Notes: generated from the sequence alone by a model not told the origin. Positions 15,476-24,222 are shown, counted from the first letter of the stretch. The stretch: 32,770 bases of DNA from Phycisphaerae bacterium (GCA_029260025.1 JAJDDZ010000345.1:1-32770), one strand, 5' to 3'. Numbers and translations are program-made.

Positions 15476-16729
15476 ATGTCCCATGACGGCAAACTAACAC
15501 TCGGAATAATCGGTTGTGGCCACTGGGGACCAAACCACGTTCGCGTGTTCAACGAAATCGACCGGACCGAGGTCTCAGCCTGCTGCGACCTGAGTGACGA
15601 CCGCCTCGCGCGCATCGCCGCCCGCTTTCCCAATGTTCGCACAACCAAAGACTACAAATCAATCCTCGCCGATGAAAAGATCGACGCCGTCGTTGTTGCG
15701 ACTCCGACGAACACCCACTTTCGTTTCGTCCAAGAGGCCCTCCAGGCCGGCAAGCACGTTCTTGTCGAAAAACCCCTCTGCCAAACCGGCGCCGAGGGCG
15801 AAGCGCTCGCAGCACTCGCCAAGAGATCTGACCGCGTCCTGATGGTCGGGCATGTCTTCCTGTTCAACGCCGGAATCGCTCGCCTGCGCGACACGATCAA
15901 GAGCGGCGACCTCGGAGCGATTCATTACCTCGACGCAGTTAGGACTAACCTGGGACCCATACGCGGCGACGTAAACTCCCTCTACGATCTAGCCACCCAC
16001 GACATCAGCATTTTTAATTATCTACAAGATGCCGCACCCGTGGCAGTGTCGTGCCTGGGAAGTCGCATCACCCAGGACGAAATTGAAGACGTTTGCTTTA
16101 CAACGATCCAATACGCCGACGGAACCCTAGCCCATGTGCATGTTAGTTGGCTAAACCCGCGCAAGGTTCGGACGATGACCGTCGTCGGTTCCAAGCAGAT
16201 GGCCCACTGGGATGACATTGATCCTGTCGATACACTTCGCGTCTACGACAAGGGTCTCGCCGAGGAACCCATGTACAACTCGTTCGGCGAGTTCCAATGC
16301 TCACTCCGAAGCGCCGACATGCACGTCCCCGCCATTCCCGTGGTAGAACCCCTCAAAAAGCAGGCCCAGGCGTTCGCGTCTTGGGTGCTCGATGGCACCC
16401 CATGCGGATGTGGCGCTGAAGACGGGCTTGTGGTTGTGCGAACGCTGGAAGCTGCGATGGAATCACTCGCAAACGGCGGGGTGATGTGCCCGATCGACTA
16501 CGGCACCGCCCAATTGCTCAAACAAGCAGACGCTCCCACACGCGCGATTCTCGCAAACAGGCTAGCCGCAACACCAAAACGAAAAAAAACAAAAACGCCC
16601 GGCTCATCCATGAAACCAAAGAAAACTAACTACGAAACGACGAAACGCAGCATGCATTCATCCAACAACAAGACAGACCTACCAGGCAGCGCAACAACCA
16701 TCGAATCAGGTTCAACCAAGAAGGGGTAA
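15476..16729 (+). CDS. Gfo/Idh/MocA-family sugar-nucleotide dehydrogenase (WlbA/WbpB-like)
   Basis: 417 residues from ATG 15476, with AAGGCGG about eight bases upstream. The upstream extension of the frame is ignored because the Rossmann motif LGIIGCGHWG (GxGxxG) starts at residue 9. The family's EKPL motif (E98-K99-P100) is present, followed by the GHVFLFNAGI and ATHDISIF segments typical of this family. The last ~50 residues are a Lys/Thr/Ser-rich low-complexity tail not needed for the fold. By its neighbours (acetyltransferase four bases after its stop, DegT aminotransferase at the end of the operon) it most likely oxidises C3 of a UDP-N-acetylglucosaminuronate-type sugar. That substrate is inferred from context, not seen in the sequence. 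Confidence 0.85.
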   Translation: MSHDGKLTLGIIGCGHWGPNHVRVFNEIDRTEVSACCDLSDDRLARIAARFPNVRTTKDYKSILADEKIDAVVVATPTNTHFRFVQEALQAGKHVLVEKPLCQTGAEGEALAALAKRSDRVLMVGHVFLFNAGIARLRDTIKSGDLGAIHYLDAVRTNLGPIRGDVNSLYDLATHDISIFNYLQDAAPVAVSCLGSRITQDEIEDVCFTTIQYADGTLAHVHVSWLNPRKVRTMTVVGSKQMAHWDDIDPVDTLRVYDKGLAEEPMYNSFGEFQCSLRSADMHVPAIPVVEPLKKQAQAFASWVLDGTPCGCGAEDGLVVVRTLEAAMESLANGGVMCPIDYGTAQLLKQADAPTRAILANRLAATPKRKKTKTPGSSMKPKKTNYETTKRSMHSSNNKTDLPGSATTIESGSTKKG

Positions 16730-16733
16730 GAAT

Positions 16734-17336
16734 ATGACAAGAACCTCAACTGATGCATGCGTTTTCATACATCCGACCGCGATCTGCGAAGCGCCCATCA
16801 AGGGCGGCACGCGCGTATGGGCTTTCGTCCACGTCATGAACGGCGCAACGATCGGAAGTGACTGCAACATCTGCGACCACGCATTCGTAGAAGACGGCGC
16901 CGTCATCGGCAATCGCGTCACGCTAAAAAATGGCGTCATGGTATGGAACGGCGTCACGCTTCACGATGACGTCTTCGTAGGTCCGGGCGTCGTATTTACC
17001 AACGATCGGTATCCCCGAAGCTTGCGCATGCCAGAAATCGCAAAACTAGGAAGAACCGCCCAATCCATCAAGGTCCCCACCGCCGTCAATCGCGGCGCAA
17101 GCATTGGTGCAGGCGCAACGATCGTCGCCGGCATCACCATTGGAGAGTTCGCCATGATCGGCGCGGGTGCAGTCGTAACAAAAAGCGTCCCCGCCCATCG
17201 ACTCGTCCACGGCAACCCCGCACGTCCCGCCGGATGGGTCTGTGTTTGCGGGCGACCGACCGAAAGCGACGAATCATGCAGCGAATGCGGACGCCGATGG
17301 CGCGTGGAGTGCGATAGTCTAATCGCAGTGGAGTAA
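16734..17336 (+). CDS. Hexapeptide-repeat N-acetyltransferase (WlbB/WbpD-like) with Cys-rich tail
   Basis: 200 residues with AAGGGG upstream of the ATG, four bases after the dehydrogenase stop. Left-handed beta-helix hexapeptides run through residues ~10-90 and ~115-165 (for example VAGITIGEFAMIGAGAVVT). WNGVTLHDDVFVGPGVVFTND is characteristic of the 3-amino uronate N-acetyltransferases that complete UDP-di-N-acetyl-amino uronic acids. After the helix comes a small CVC...CSEC module (C170, C172, C182, C185), a zinc-ribbon-like end often seen in this subgroup. It acts after the DegT aminotransferase in the proposed pathway, in the cytoplasm. Confidence 0.87.
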   Translation: MTRTSTDACVFIHPTAICEAPIKGGTRVWAFVHVMNGATIGSDCNICDHAFVEDGAVIGNRVTLKNGVMVWNGVTLHDDVFVGPGVVFTNDRYPRSLRMPEIAKLGRTAQSIKVPTAVNRGASIGAGATIVAGITIGEFAMIGAGAVVTKSVPAHRLVHGNPARPAGWVCVCGRPTESDESCSECGRRWRVECDSLIAVE

Positions 17337-17340
17337 CCGC

Positions 17341-18063
17341 GTGTACAAAGGCAAAAAGCTCATCGCAATCATTCCCGCATTCAACGAAGAGGCCAAGATC
17401 GGTCACGTCGTTGACCGAATCGACGCCCAGCTAGTCGACAAAATTCTCGTCGTAGACGACGGATCCACAGACAAAACCGCAGAGGTCGCACGCCGTCAAG
17501 GCGCTACGGTACTCTCAACAGGAAACCCAACAGGCGTAGGCGCCGCCATCCGTCGAGGCATGCAGTACGGTCGCGACGCCAACTTCGATGTCGCAGTCAT
17601 CCTCGCAGGAAACAACAAAGACGAACCCAAGGAAATCCCAAGGCTGCTCGACCCGATCTGTGACGAGGCCGCCGAGTTCGTCATGGGATCGCGGTATTTG
17701 CCTGGCGGATCATCCGGCGGCGACATGCCCATCTACCGAAGACTCGCTACGCGTCTTCATCCGTGGCTCATGAGTGTTTTCACCCGCAGGCGACTAACCG
17801 AAACGACAAACGGCTTCCGCGCCGTCCGCCTGTCCATCCTCGATGACAAGCGACTGCATCTGAATCAGAAATGGCTCGATACATACGGACTAGAAGTCTA
17901 CTTCCTCTGGAAAGTTATCAAGCTCGGATACCGACACAAAGAAGTCCCGTGCACCAAGATCTACCCCTCAAAAAAACTCGGAATCACAAAAATGCGACCC
18001 GTCATCGACTGGTGGGCCATCCTCCGCCCGATCTTCCTACTGGGTTTCGGCATTCGCAGATAA
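17341..18063 (+). CDS. Family 2 glycosyltransferase (GT-A fold)
   Basis: 240 residues beginning at GTG 17341, four bases after the previous stop. The start LIAIIPAFNEE and the nucleotide-binding VVDDGSTDKT (D39-D40) are classic GT2, close to the polyprenyl-phosphate sugar transferase group. Where that group has its metal-binding D-A-D/D-G-D segment this protein reads ILAGNNKDEPKEIP (residues 88-100). The motifs GSRYLPGG and ETTNGFRAVR fit the acceptor region. One hydrophobic stretch (WWAILRPIFLLGFGI) lies at the C-terminus and may touch the membrane. It probably transfers the uronic-acid-type sugar made by neighbouring genes, or primes a lipid carrier. Donor and acceptor are unknown. Confidence 0.85.
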   Translation: MYKGKKLIAIIPAFNEEAKIGHVVDRIDAQLVDKILVVDDGSTDKTAEVARRQGATVLSTGNPTGVGAAIRRGMQYGRDANFDVAVILAGNNKDEPKEIPRLLDPICDEAAEFVMGSRYLPGGSSGGDMPIYRRLATRLHPWLMSVFTRRRLTETTNGFRAVRLSILDDKRLHLNQKWLDTYGLEVYFLWKVIKLGYRHKEVPCTKIYPSKKLGITKMRPVIDWWAILRPIFLLGFGIRR

Positions 18064-18203
18064 GTTCTCCGAATCGTTATCGGAACCACTCCGATCTACG
18101 AATCCGAGTCTCGCCGCGCCCCTAGCTCCACTCACCCTTCTTTTCGGACGAAAAACTACTATTCGGATCCCACACAACAAAGCGAGGGAACCGTTATCAA
18201 TAG

Positions 18204-19730
18204 ATGTCGCAAAACCGGCTGCGCATAAACGCGCAAGCAATCGGAGTCAGTGCAACTGTGAACGTAATGCTCATCAATCCGCCTTGGCAGACCAAGGACG
18301 GAAACATCTGGCACGGTGTCAAGGGCACATCCCCGCCGCTGGGACTTTTGTACGTCGCGGCCTACGCCGAATCGCATGGCCACAAGGTTCGCGTAATTGA
18401 TGTCGATGCAGAACAACTCTCGCTCGACGACATCGCCGACGCCGCCCGCAAAGATCAACCCGACTGGGTCGGAATCACCGCCGTCACCAAGCAGGTCGTC
18501 GCAGGAAAGCTCGCCGCCGACCGCATCAAAGAAGTGTCGCCGAATTCCAAGATCGTCATCGGCGGAATTCACGCAACCGCAATGCCAGAAGAGCTACTGC
18601 GAGAGGAGAGTATCGACTACGTCATCCGTGGCGAGGGCGAGGTTCCTTTCACTGCGCTTCTCGATGGCGAACCCATCGAGTCCATCGGCGGACTTTCCTA
18701 CCTCGGCAAAAATCCACTTCAGCCATTTCACCACAACGACATGGCTGAACCAATCGAAGACCTCGACGCGCTCCCGACCCCCGCGTATCACCTGCTCCCA
18801 TTCGACGCCTACAAACCAGCCCTAGGCGCCTATCGCCGCCTCCCCGCGATGAACATGACAATGACAAGGGGTTGCCCTGGCAAATGCACCTTCTGCAACT
18901 CCGCCGAAACCGCGCTGAGAACACGATCCCCAGAGCATCTGGTCAACGAAATTCAAAGGCTCCAGGCAACATACGGCATCCGCGAAGTAAGCTTCTACGA
19001 CGACACCTTCACGATCTACAAGCAAAACGTGATGCAGCTTTGCGATCTAATCATCGAACGCGGGATTGATCTCACCTGGTCCTGTTTCGCAAGAACCGAT
19101 TGCGTCAGTCCCGGTCTCCTCAAAAAAATGAAAGACGCCGGCTGTCATCAAATCCTCTTCGGACTCGAGTCCGCAGACCCCGGCATTCTCGAAACAATTA
19201 GAAAACCCATAGATATCGATCTAACCCGCCAGGCTGTCCGAATGGTGCAAGACGCAAAGATCGACGTCCGAGCAGCCTTCATGTTCGGGAACCCCGGCGA
19301 AACAATCGACACCATGCAGCGAACCATCGACTTCGCCGTTTCGCTTGACCCCGACATTTGTATTTTCAATATTACAACGCCATACCCCGGAACCCAGATG
19401 TTCGACTGGGCACACAAAAATGGCTACCTCAAAACACTCGACTGGGCAGAATACGACCTCGCCAACGCGGTCATGGAGTTACCCTCAGTCACCCGTGACG
19501 AAATCAACTTCATGTACCGCGCCGCCTATCGCGCGTTCTACTTCCGCCCGCGATACTTGCTCAAACGACTACTGCGACTCAGATCGTGGGACGACATAAA
19601 GGTTCACTACTACGCCTTCAAGTCGATCTTCGTGACCAGAACAACAAGCCGTCGAAACGTAGGGAAACTTGGAAAAAACGCCGCCGCCACGCGCAACGAA
19701 GCACCCAGCGTCGCAGCCGCCGCATGCTAA
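18204..19730 (+). CDS. B12-binding-domain radical SAM protein
   Basis: 508 residues. The N-terminal ~150 residues match the cobalamin-binding Rossmann domain of this class (VMLINPPW, PPLGLLYVAAYAE, VIGGIHATAMPEE, YVIRGEGE). The radical SAM cluster motif is RGCPGKCTFCN (C224, C228, C231; CxxxCxxC), followed by the SAM-binding region (VSFYDDTFT, ILFGLESADPGI). The arrangement resembles BchE/HpnR-type methylases and cyclases. The C-terminal ~30 residues are Ala/Arg-rich and variable. ATG 18204 is used; a GTG at 18258 directly before the conserved N-terminus is an alternative, since the ribosome site for 18204 is weak. Its place in a sugar operon suggests modification of a glycan or lipid carrier; the substrate is not known. 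Confidence 0.87.
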   Translation: MSQNRLRINAQAIGVSATVNVMLINPPWQTKDGNIWHGVKGTSPPLGLLYVAAYAESHGHKVRVIDVDAEQLSLDDIADAARKDQPDWVGITAVTKQVVAGKLAADRIKEVSPNSKIVIGGIHATAMPEELLREESIDYVIRGEGEVPFTALLDGEPIESIGGLSYLGKNPLQPFHHNDMAEPIEDLDALPTPAYHLLPFDAYKPALGAYRRLPAMNMTMTRGCPGKCTFCNSAETALRTRSPEHLVNEIQRLQATYGIREVSFYDDTFTIYKQNVMQLCDLIIERGIDLTWSCFARTDCVSPGLLKKMKDAGCHQILFGLESADPGILETIRKPIDIDLTRQAVRMVQDAKIDVRAAFMFGNPGETIDTMQRTIDFAVSLDPDICIFNITTPYPGTQMFDWAHKNGYLKTLDWAEYDLANAVMELPSVTRDEINFMYRAAYRAFYFRPRYLLKRLLRLRSWDDIKVHYYAFKSIFVTRTTSRRNVGKLGKNAAATRNEAPSVAAAAC

Positions 19731-19754
19731 CAACAGATACCGGAGGAAAGTAAG

Positions 19755-20897
19755 ATGTCGATTCCGCTAGTAAACCTGCAACGCATGCACGATTCAATGC
19801 GCGACGAAATCCAAAACGCCATCAACGGCATCCTCGACCGCGGCGACTTCATTCTCGGCGATGAAGTCAAAGAGTTCGAAATGGAATTCGCAGAATATTG
19901 CGGAACAAAGCACTGCATCGGCGTAGGCAGCGGGCTCGACGCACTGACCATCTCACTCCGCGGTCTAGGCATCGGCCAAGGCGATGAAGTCATCGTCCAG
20001 GCAAACACCTTCGTAGCAACAGCCCTCGCCGTAAAACACGTCGGAGCAACCCCAGTCCTGGTAGATCATGATCCCGAAGGCTACGGACTAGACACCCGAA
20101 GGGTAGCAGAAGCAGTCACCGACAAAACAAAAGCGATCCTCCCCGTCCATCTCTATGGCCAACCATCAGACATGGACGAAATTAACGAAATCGCCAGAGA
20201 GAACGACTTGCTAGTCATCGAAGACGGCTGCCAAGCGCATGGTGCTCGCTACAAGGGTCAGCGCGTCGGGGGTCTCGGCGACGCGGGCGCGTTCAGCTTC
20301 TACCCCGGCAAAAACCTCGGCGGTCTAGGCGACGGCGGCGCGATCGTCACAAACAATGACAAACTAGCAGAGTGGGTCCGCTCCGCCAGAAACTACGGCT
20401 CCACCATCAAGTACCACCACACAGTGCAGGGATTCAATTCGCGCCTAGACAGCATCCAGGCAGCCGTCCTCCGCATAAAGCTTCGCAAGCTAGACGACTG
20501 GAACGCAAAGCGTCAGCACGCTGCCACCGTCTACCGAAAATTCCTAACAGGAAGCGCGATCGACCTCCCCACACAATTGACAGGCCGCGACCATGTGTAC
20601 CACCTATTCGTCGTACGCGTCCCGCGCCGCGACGACCTACTCGCCCACCTTCATGAAAAGGGCATCGGCGCAGGAGTCCACTACCCAATCTCAATCAACC
20701 GCCAGATCGCCATGGAAGACTGCTGCAAAGTCCCCCAGCCACTGCCAGAATCAGAAACCCTATGCGACGAAATCATCTCGCTACCAATCGGTCCCTTCAT
20801 CACCGAAGATGAAATCGAAACAGTAGCAACAGAAGTCGCAACCTGGGTAAAAGAAAACGCCCACGCCAGAGGAGGCGCAGCCCCAATCCCAGTCTAA
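19755..20897 (+). CDS. DegT/DnrJ/EryC1-family sugar aminotransferase (WlbC/WbpE-like)
   Basis: 380 residues with CCGGAGGAAAG just upstream of ATG. The PLP enzyme signatures are clear: GVGSGLDAL for phosphate binding, [11 protein letters not shown] (D157) and the Schiff-base lysine in [16 protein letters not shown] (K186). [14 protein letters not shown] follows in the usual place. It would convert the 3-keto sugar made by the dehydrogenase into the 3-amino sugar that the hexapeptide enzyme acetylates. The usual first enzyme (C6 dehydrogenase) and the C2 epimerase of the Wlb route are not in the window. A strong terminator follows. Confidence 0.88.
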   Translation: MSIPLVNLQRMHDSMRDEIQNAINGILDRGDFILGDEVKEFEMEFAEYCGTKHCIGVGSGLDALTISLRGLGIGQGDEVIVQANTFVATALAVKHVGATPVLVDHDPEGYGLDTRRVAEAVTDKTKAILPVHLYGQPSDMDEINEIARENDLLVIEDGCQAHGARYKGQRVGGLGDAGAFSFYPGKNLGGLGDGGAIVTNNDKLAEWVRSARNYGSTIKYHHTVQGFNSRLDSIQAAVLRIKLRKLDDWNAKRQHAATVYRKFLTGSAIDLPTQLTGRDHVYHLFVVRVPRRDDLLAHLHEKGIGAGVHYPISINRQIAMEDCCKVPQPLPESETLCDEIISLPIGPFITEDEIETVATEVATWVKENAHARGGAAPIPV

Positions 20898-20911
20898 TAC
20901 GAAAATCAATA

Positions 20912-20950
20912 GCGACCGCCGACGGGGGATGCGGCGGTCGCCCCTTTTCC
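20912..20950 (+). terminator. Intrinsic terminator of the sugar operon
   Basis: A perfect ten-base stem GCGACCGCCG (20912-20921) with CGGCGGTCGC (20932-20941), followed by CCCTTTTCCC. It starts 15 bases after the aminotransferase stop codon. Confidence 0.85.
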
Positions 20951-20989
20951 CACGCCCCAACCGTCCGCTTCAATTAGACCACGCCCTTT

Positions 20990-21559
20990 CTAGCTCCGCG
21001 CTTTGTACGCGCCGGCAAGCCATTTCATGATCTGATCGTCAATGTCATTGCGGTTGCTAAGCGAAACACAGTGCGTCGCATTGTCGCAAAACGCGGTCGT
21101 GGTTTTCAGGCGTTTCGTCGCGCGCACCGTGGGCAGACGGAGTCCCAAATCGATCCGAGTCTTGGTAGGTGCTTTGGCGATCGCGAACGTGTACTTCCGG
21201 GCGAAAGTCGTTTGCGTCTTGCGCACCCCAACCGTCACGTCAGACCCAAGTTTCTTCATTTCGCGGACGAGCTTGTCGTAGACGGGCCGGAGCACTTCCT
21301 TGTCGCCCCTGAATTGAGCTTTCAGCATTTCTTCTTCTGTTGGGGGGTTGTCGCCTGCTTCTTGGCGAGTCGCTTCGGCGATGAGGTAACAGGTCGTCAT
21401 GCCAAGCCCGTGCTCCGCCTTAAGAAACTTGCGGATATCGTTGCGGTCAGTAAGTCGCGACCGCTTAGCGATTCTAATCCACTCGTTCAGGGTTTTGCCG
21501 GTTCTGGTTTCTAGGTTCTTGATGACCGCGTCTTGCATTTGGGATGGGGATAAGGCCAT
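20990..21559 (-). CDS. DUF4287/DUF5655 domain protein
   Basis: 189 residues. The N-terminal ~70 residues match the DUF4287 type (TGKTLNEWIRIAK, then HGLGMTTCYLIA), and the rest the DUF5655 transport-like domain (VYDKLVREMKKLGSDVTVGV, RKYTFAIAKAP, IDLGLRLP, HCVSLSNRNDIDDQI). Such two-domain proteins are common in soil and environmental bacteria; their role is unknown. GGAG lies about ten bases upstream of the start. The gene is single, with no close partner, and converges on the sugar operon. Confidence 0.8.
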   Translation of the reverse strand: MALSPSQMQDAVIKNLETRTGKTLNEWIRIAKRSRLTDRNDIRKFLKAEHGLGMTTCYLIAEATRQEAGDNPPTEEEMLKAQFRGDKEVLRPVYDKLVREMKKLGSDVTVGVRKTQTTFARKYTFAIAKAPTKTRIDLGLRLPTVRATKRLKTTTAFCDNATHCVSLSNRNDIDDQIMKWLAGAYKARS

Positions 21560-21791
21560 GGGCGTGCTCCGAGTTAGGTTGGCTGATCAGCGGCAATGTT
21601 CTATCGCTCGGATGGGCGGGGGGCAATAGATCCCCCGACGAATGTGAGCTACCCTGAGTAGTAGGTAACGATCGCAGCTGTCACTTGATCGAATGCAAGC
21701 TTAGCGGCTCCTTGAAATGCGCGCATAGCAAGTCCGCCCAACAATGTTCTTACATGGGAACCCGGCCGACAGGGCTTCTTGTGCCGGGGCG

Positions 21792-23192
21792 TTATGGTTG
21801 GAGGAACAGAGTTGGTTTGTCAAAGATCTTGGGGTCGGTTCTTGTTCGTTTTTGGCGGATTCGCTCTGCTAGGATTTGTTTTGCCATTCTGATTTGCGGA
21901 TCCGCCCCAGCGCTATACGCAATCGTTCGCTCAACCGGATAATCCGGCAAAATCGGTTTCCCTTCGAGCTCAAACCGATGCCCCGGCAAGAGAAGCAGCC
22001 CATCGTCCCCAACTCTTCGAATCCCCCCAACCGAGATAACATGCCCAACCGAAGGCTCACCAACCAAAGGTGCCCGGTGGTACTTGCGCACCTGGTCAAC
22101 GATGATCTCCTTCGCACTTCGAGTACCGTCGGCGATTAGTATGACAACGGGTTTGGTCCATTCCGGATTGATTCGCATCTCAGGAGAATCTCGATCACTC
22201 CCCAAGAGGAACGCAAGAGGTCTGTGCCACATCCCCCCAAACCCATCGCGATAATCCAGGAGCAACCCGTCCACATCCTTCTGCAAACCAAGCAGCGAGT
22301 CATACTCCCCGCCACCGCCAAGCGTCGTCCAAGCATGAACGTAGGCAAACTTCAACCCGTCATGTTCGATCACGCGAACGCTATTATGGATCGCCCTCTG
22401 CATCGCCTCGTAAAGAGATTCCTTAACGGGCACAACGTCGATGTTGTAAGTAAGCCCAGCCTTCCGCCGAACCCGCAGCCTCACCGACCGACCTTCCGTC
22501 CCGGCAAACGCCGTCACAGGTTGATAAGTGAATCCATCGACCGAAACCAACTCATCACCAACGCGAACATCAACCCCGTCGCAAGGCGAGCCTTCAAGAA
22601 TCCCCCGAACATGCCAACGCCCATCGATCCGCTCAGGAATAATCCCAACGTGCGCAACGTCGCCGGCGTTCCCGCCAAACACACCCCGCATATGCCAAAA
22701 CTTCCACTGCTCGTCGTAGTAATATCCAAAATGCGAAATCCCCGCGTCATGAATCAACCGATTAACCCCAGCCGCGAACTGACGATGCGTCCGCGCCGAC
22801 ACAATCTCCTCGCGATGTTGCCCAATAAGAGTCCGCCATTTCCTCACCCCGACCAGATTCGGCGCGTTAGAATCGCCGACCAATTCAAGAATCCTCCCCA
22901 GCCGGGCTTCCGTCGTGGCAGGACTAAACTTCGTAAGTTCGCCGAAAGCAGGGCGGGCGCTCGCAAGTAAAGTCGCGCATGACAGCACGACCAAGGCGAA
23001 AAACGTGTACCGCGTCCGTTCGGATGACCGACTGCTATAGAGTGTGCGTACGATCGCGCTCACCAGCCCTTCATGTAAGAACCCATTCGTTTCCCGATTG
23101 TAGAGTCGAAGACGCCAGGGTCTCCCGTCGAAGGTCAAAGAAGTTGTAAGCGTTTGCGGCGGTGGTTGGTGTCGAAGCATGAGGAAAGCCAA
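21792..23192 (-). CDS. S41 (C-terminal processing peptidase)-like exported protease with PDZ domain
   Basis: 466 residues as opened. The true start may be the GTG at 23063 (residue 44), which lies just before the signal-peptide-like stretch TFFALVVLSCATLLASARPAFG. Then come an N-terminal helical domain, a PDZ-like domain (about 180-245, with GSPCDGVDVRVGDELVSVDG) and the S41 core (VDGLLLDYRDGFGG; nucleophile S359 in DGTRSAKEI). In characterised S41 enzymes the general-base Lys is 25 residues after the Ser; here that position is His384 (GEPSVGHV). It may therefore use a tricorn-like mechanism or be inactive. It is divergent from mraZ and not obviously part of the division cluster. Confidence 0.78.
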   Translation of the reverse strand: MAFLMLRHQPPPQTLTTSLTFDGRPWRLRLYNRETNGFLHEGLVSAIVRTLYSSRSSERTRYTFFALVVLSCATLLASARPAFGELTKFSPATTEARLGRILELVGDSNAPNLVGVRKWRTLIGQHREEIVSARTHRQFAAGVNRLIHDAGISHFGYYYDEQWKFWHMRGVFGGNAGDVAHVGIIPERIDGRWHVRGILEGSPCDGVDVRVGDELVSVDGFTYQPVTAFAGTEGRSVRLRVRRKAGLTYNIDVVPVKESLYEAMQRAIHNSVRVIEHDGLKFAYVHAWTTLGGGGEYDSLLGLQKDVDGLLLDYRDGFGGMWHRPLAFLLGSDRDSPEMRINPEWTKPVVILIADGTRSAKEIIVDQVRKYHRAPLVGEPSVGHVISVGGIRRVGDDGLLLLPGHRFELEGKPILPDYPVERTIAYSAGADPQIRMAKQILAERIRQKRTRTDPKIFDKPTLFLQP

Positions 23193-23438
23193 GGCGGCTC
23201 TTTCCAGGGCGTGGCTCAGCGGTCGAATTGTGGTCGCGGTGGGGCGAAGTCGCTCCCATCGCGCAGTGCTTGCGCCCCAAGAATGGGACAGTCGTCAAAG
23301 GAACGGCAAAGTTTTCCTGAGCAACGTAACCCGCAACATGAAGTGGCCGACCATCCATTCGACCACAAGATAGTGTGCTATCGCGACTCGAAATCGCGCC
23401 TCAAACGCCTCAATCGGCGATCAATTCTCTTTTTTTCC
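23193..23438. other. Divergent spacer between protease and mraZ
   Basis: With the mraZ leader this spacer is about 315 bases long. An open frame on the plus strand (23154-23534) has no family character and overlaps the mraZ promoter, so it is not called. MraZ proteins usually bind TGGG-containing direct repeats ahead of their own gene; I could not find a convincing set here. Confidence 0.4.
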
Positions 23439-23467
23439 TTGTCACTAGTGCCACATTTAGGTATATT
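23439..23467 (+). promoter_or_regulatory. Sigma-70-type promoter of mraZ
   Basis: TTGTCA (23439-23444) and TATATT (23462-23467) are separated by exactly 17 bases, 42 bases before the mraZ ATG. It is the best-formed promoter in the window and likely the main promoter of the dcw cluster. Confidence 0.6.
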
Positions 23468-23508
23468 GTGCGCATCAGAACCACGAATTGGCCGAAGTGC
23501 ACTAGAGC

Positions 23509-23994
23509 ATGAAGTTTTTCACAGGGCAATATGATCGATCGATCGACGCCAAGAACCGGATCCAGCTTCCATCGCAGCTCAGAGCTGTCGTGGACGAGAC
23601 TCGTGACGGTTCCGGCTTGGTCGTCACTCTCGGCGAACATCGTGGGACGCTATCCATTTTTACAGAGCGTGGGTTTGAAGAGCTTGCGGTCAGAGTCGAA
23701 ACGGAGTTCGAGTCTGGACCCGAGTGGCTGCGGTTTGAGCTTCAGTTCTACGCCCTCGCATCGAGGGTCGAGGCAGACAAACAAGGACGTTTAGTCTTGC
23801 CCGATCCGCTTGTAAAAAAGTCCAGGCTCGCCGAAGAGGTGTACCTCGTCGGACGCAAGGACAGGATCGACATCTGGGATCGCGCCGACTTGGACCGAGC
23901 ATTGGGCATCGATTGGGAAGGCGACCAGTGGCCAGATTGGCCTCGCTATGTTCGAAGGAGACCAGCCTCGCCACAAGCCTCACCAAAGGAGTAG
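23509..23994 (+). CDS. mraZ: Division/cell-wall cluster transcriptional regulator MraZ
   Basis: 161 residues. Two SpoVT/AbrB-like halves each carry the DxxxR signature of the family: DAKNR in YDRSIDAKNRIQLPSQLR near the start and DKQGR in EADKQGRLVLPDPL near residue 95. The C-terminal ~30 residues (from WEGDQWPDWP) extend past the usual MraZ length of about 140-150. MraZ is a ring-forming DNA-binding repressor of the dcw promoter and heads the cluster here as in many bacteria. An upstream promoter is clear, and 262 bases separate it from rsmH. Confidence 0.93.
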   Translation: MKFFTGQYDRSIDAKNRIQLPSQLRAVVDETRDGSGLVVTLGEHRGTLSIFTERGFEELAVRVETEFESGPEWLRFELQFYALASRVEADKQGRLVLPDPLVKKSRLAEEVYLVGRKDRIDIWDRADLDRALGIDWEGDQWPDWPRYVRRRPASPQASPKE

Positions 23995-24057
23995 TCGCGG
24001 CAAGAAAGCAAAGAGCAAGCGATCGTAAAACAGGCCACCATCGCGTAGGCGGTAGAA

Positions 24058-24222
24058 GTGCAAGGATGCACCTCGCCCGCGCGAGCGGACGCAGGAAGTA
24101 AAGGACTAGGGCGGTGCGAGTGGCGGATAAGTCGCCATCGTGTGTACGTTGTCCTCAGACGCTACGTCTTCGGGCGTAACGGGCGCGAGCGTCCGCGTTG
24201 GGGGTGAGCGTCGCCACGGACG
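24058..24222 (+). ncRNA. Candidate structured RNA between mraZ and rsmH
   Basis: Helices visible by eye, in order: GTGCA/TGCAC (24058-24062 with 24067-24071, four-base loop); CTCGC/GCGAG (24072-24085); AGGAC/GTCCT (24102-24106 with 24151-24155) enclosing TGGCGG/TCGCCA (24121-24137), which continues by wobble pairs below; TACGTC-TTCG-GGCGTA (24163-24178), a cUUCGg tetraloop hairpin; and CGTCCG/CGGACG (24190-24195 with 24217-24222). The rsmH start codon follows 34 bases later. No protein frame fits. It could be a cis-acting leader controlling rsmH and the genes below it, or a small RNA. I do not recognise a known family; the actinobacterial mraW motif is in a comparable place, but I cannot show similarity. 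Confidence 0.42.

Noticed and set aside
21761-21787. Hairpin CCCGGC...GCCGGG after the S41 gene as a terminator
   Set aside because: The loop is long (about 15 bases) and no T-tract follows on the minus strand.
23154-23534. Open frame of 126 codons ahead of mraZ
   Set aside because: It spans the mraZ promoter and start codon, and its sequence shows no domain-like pattern.
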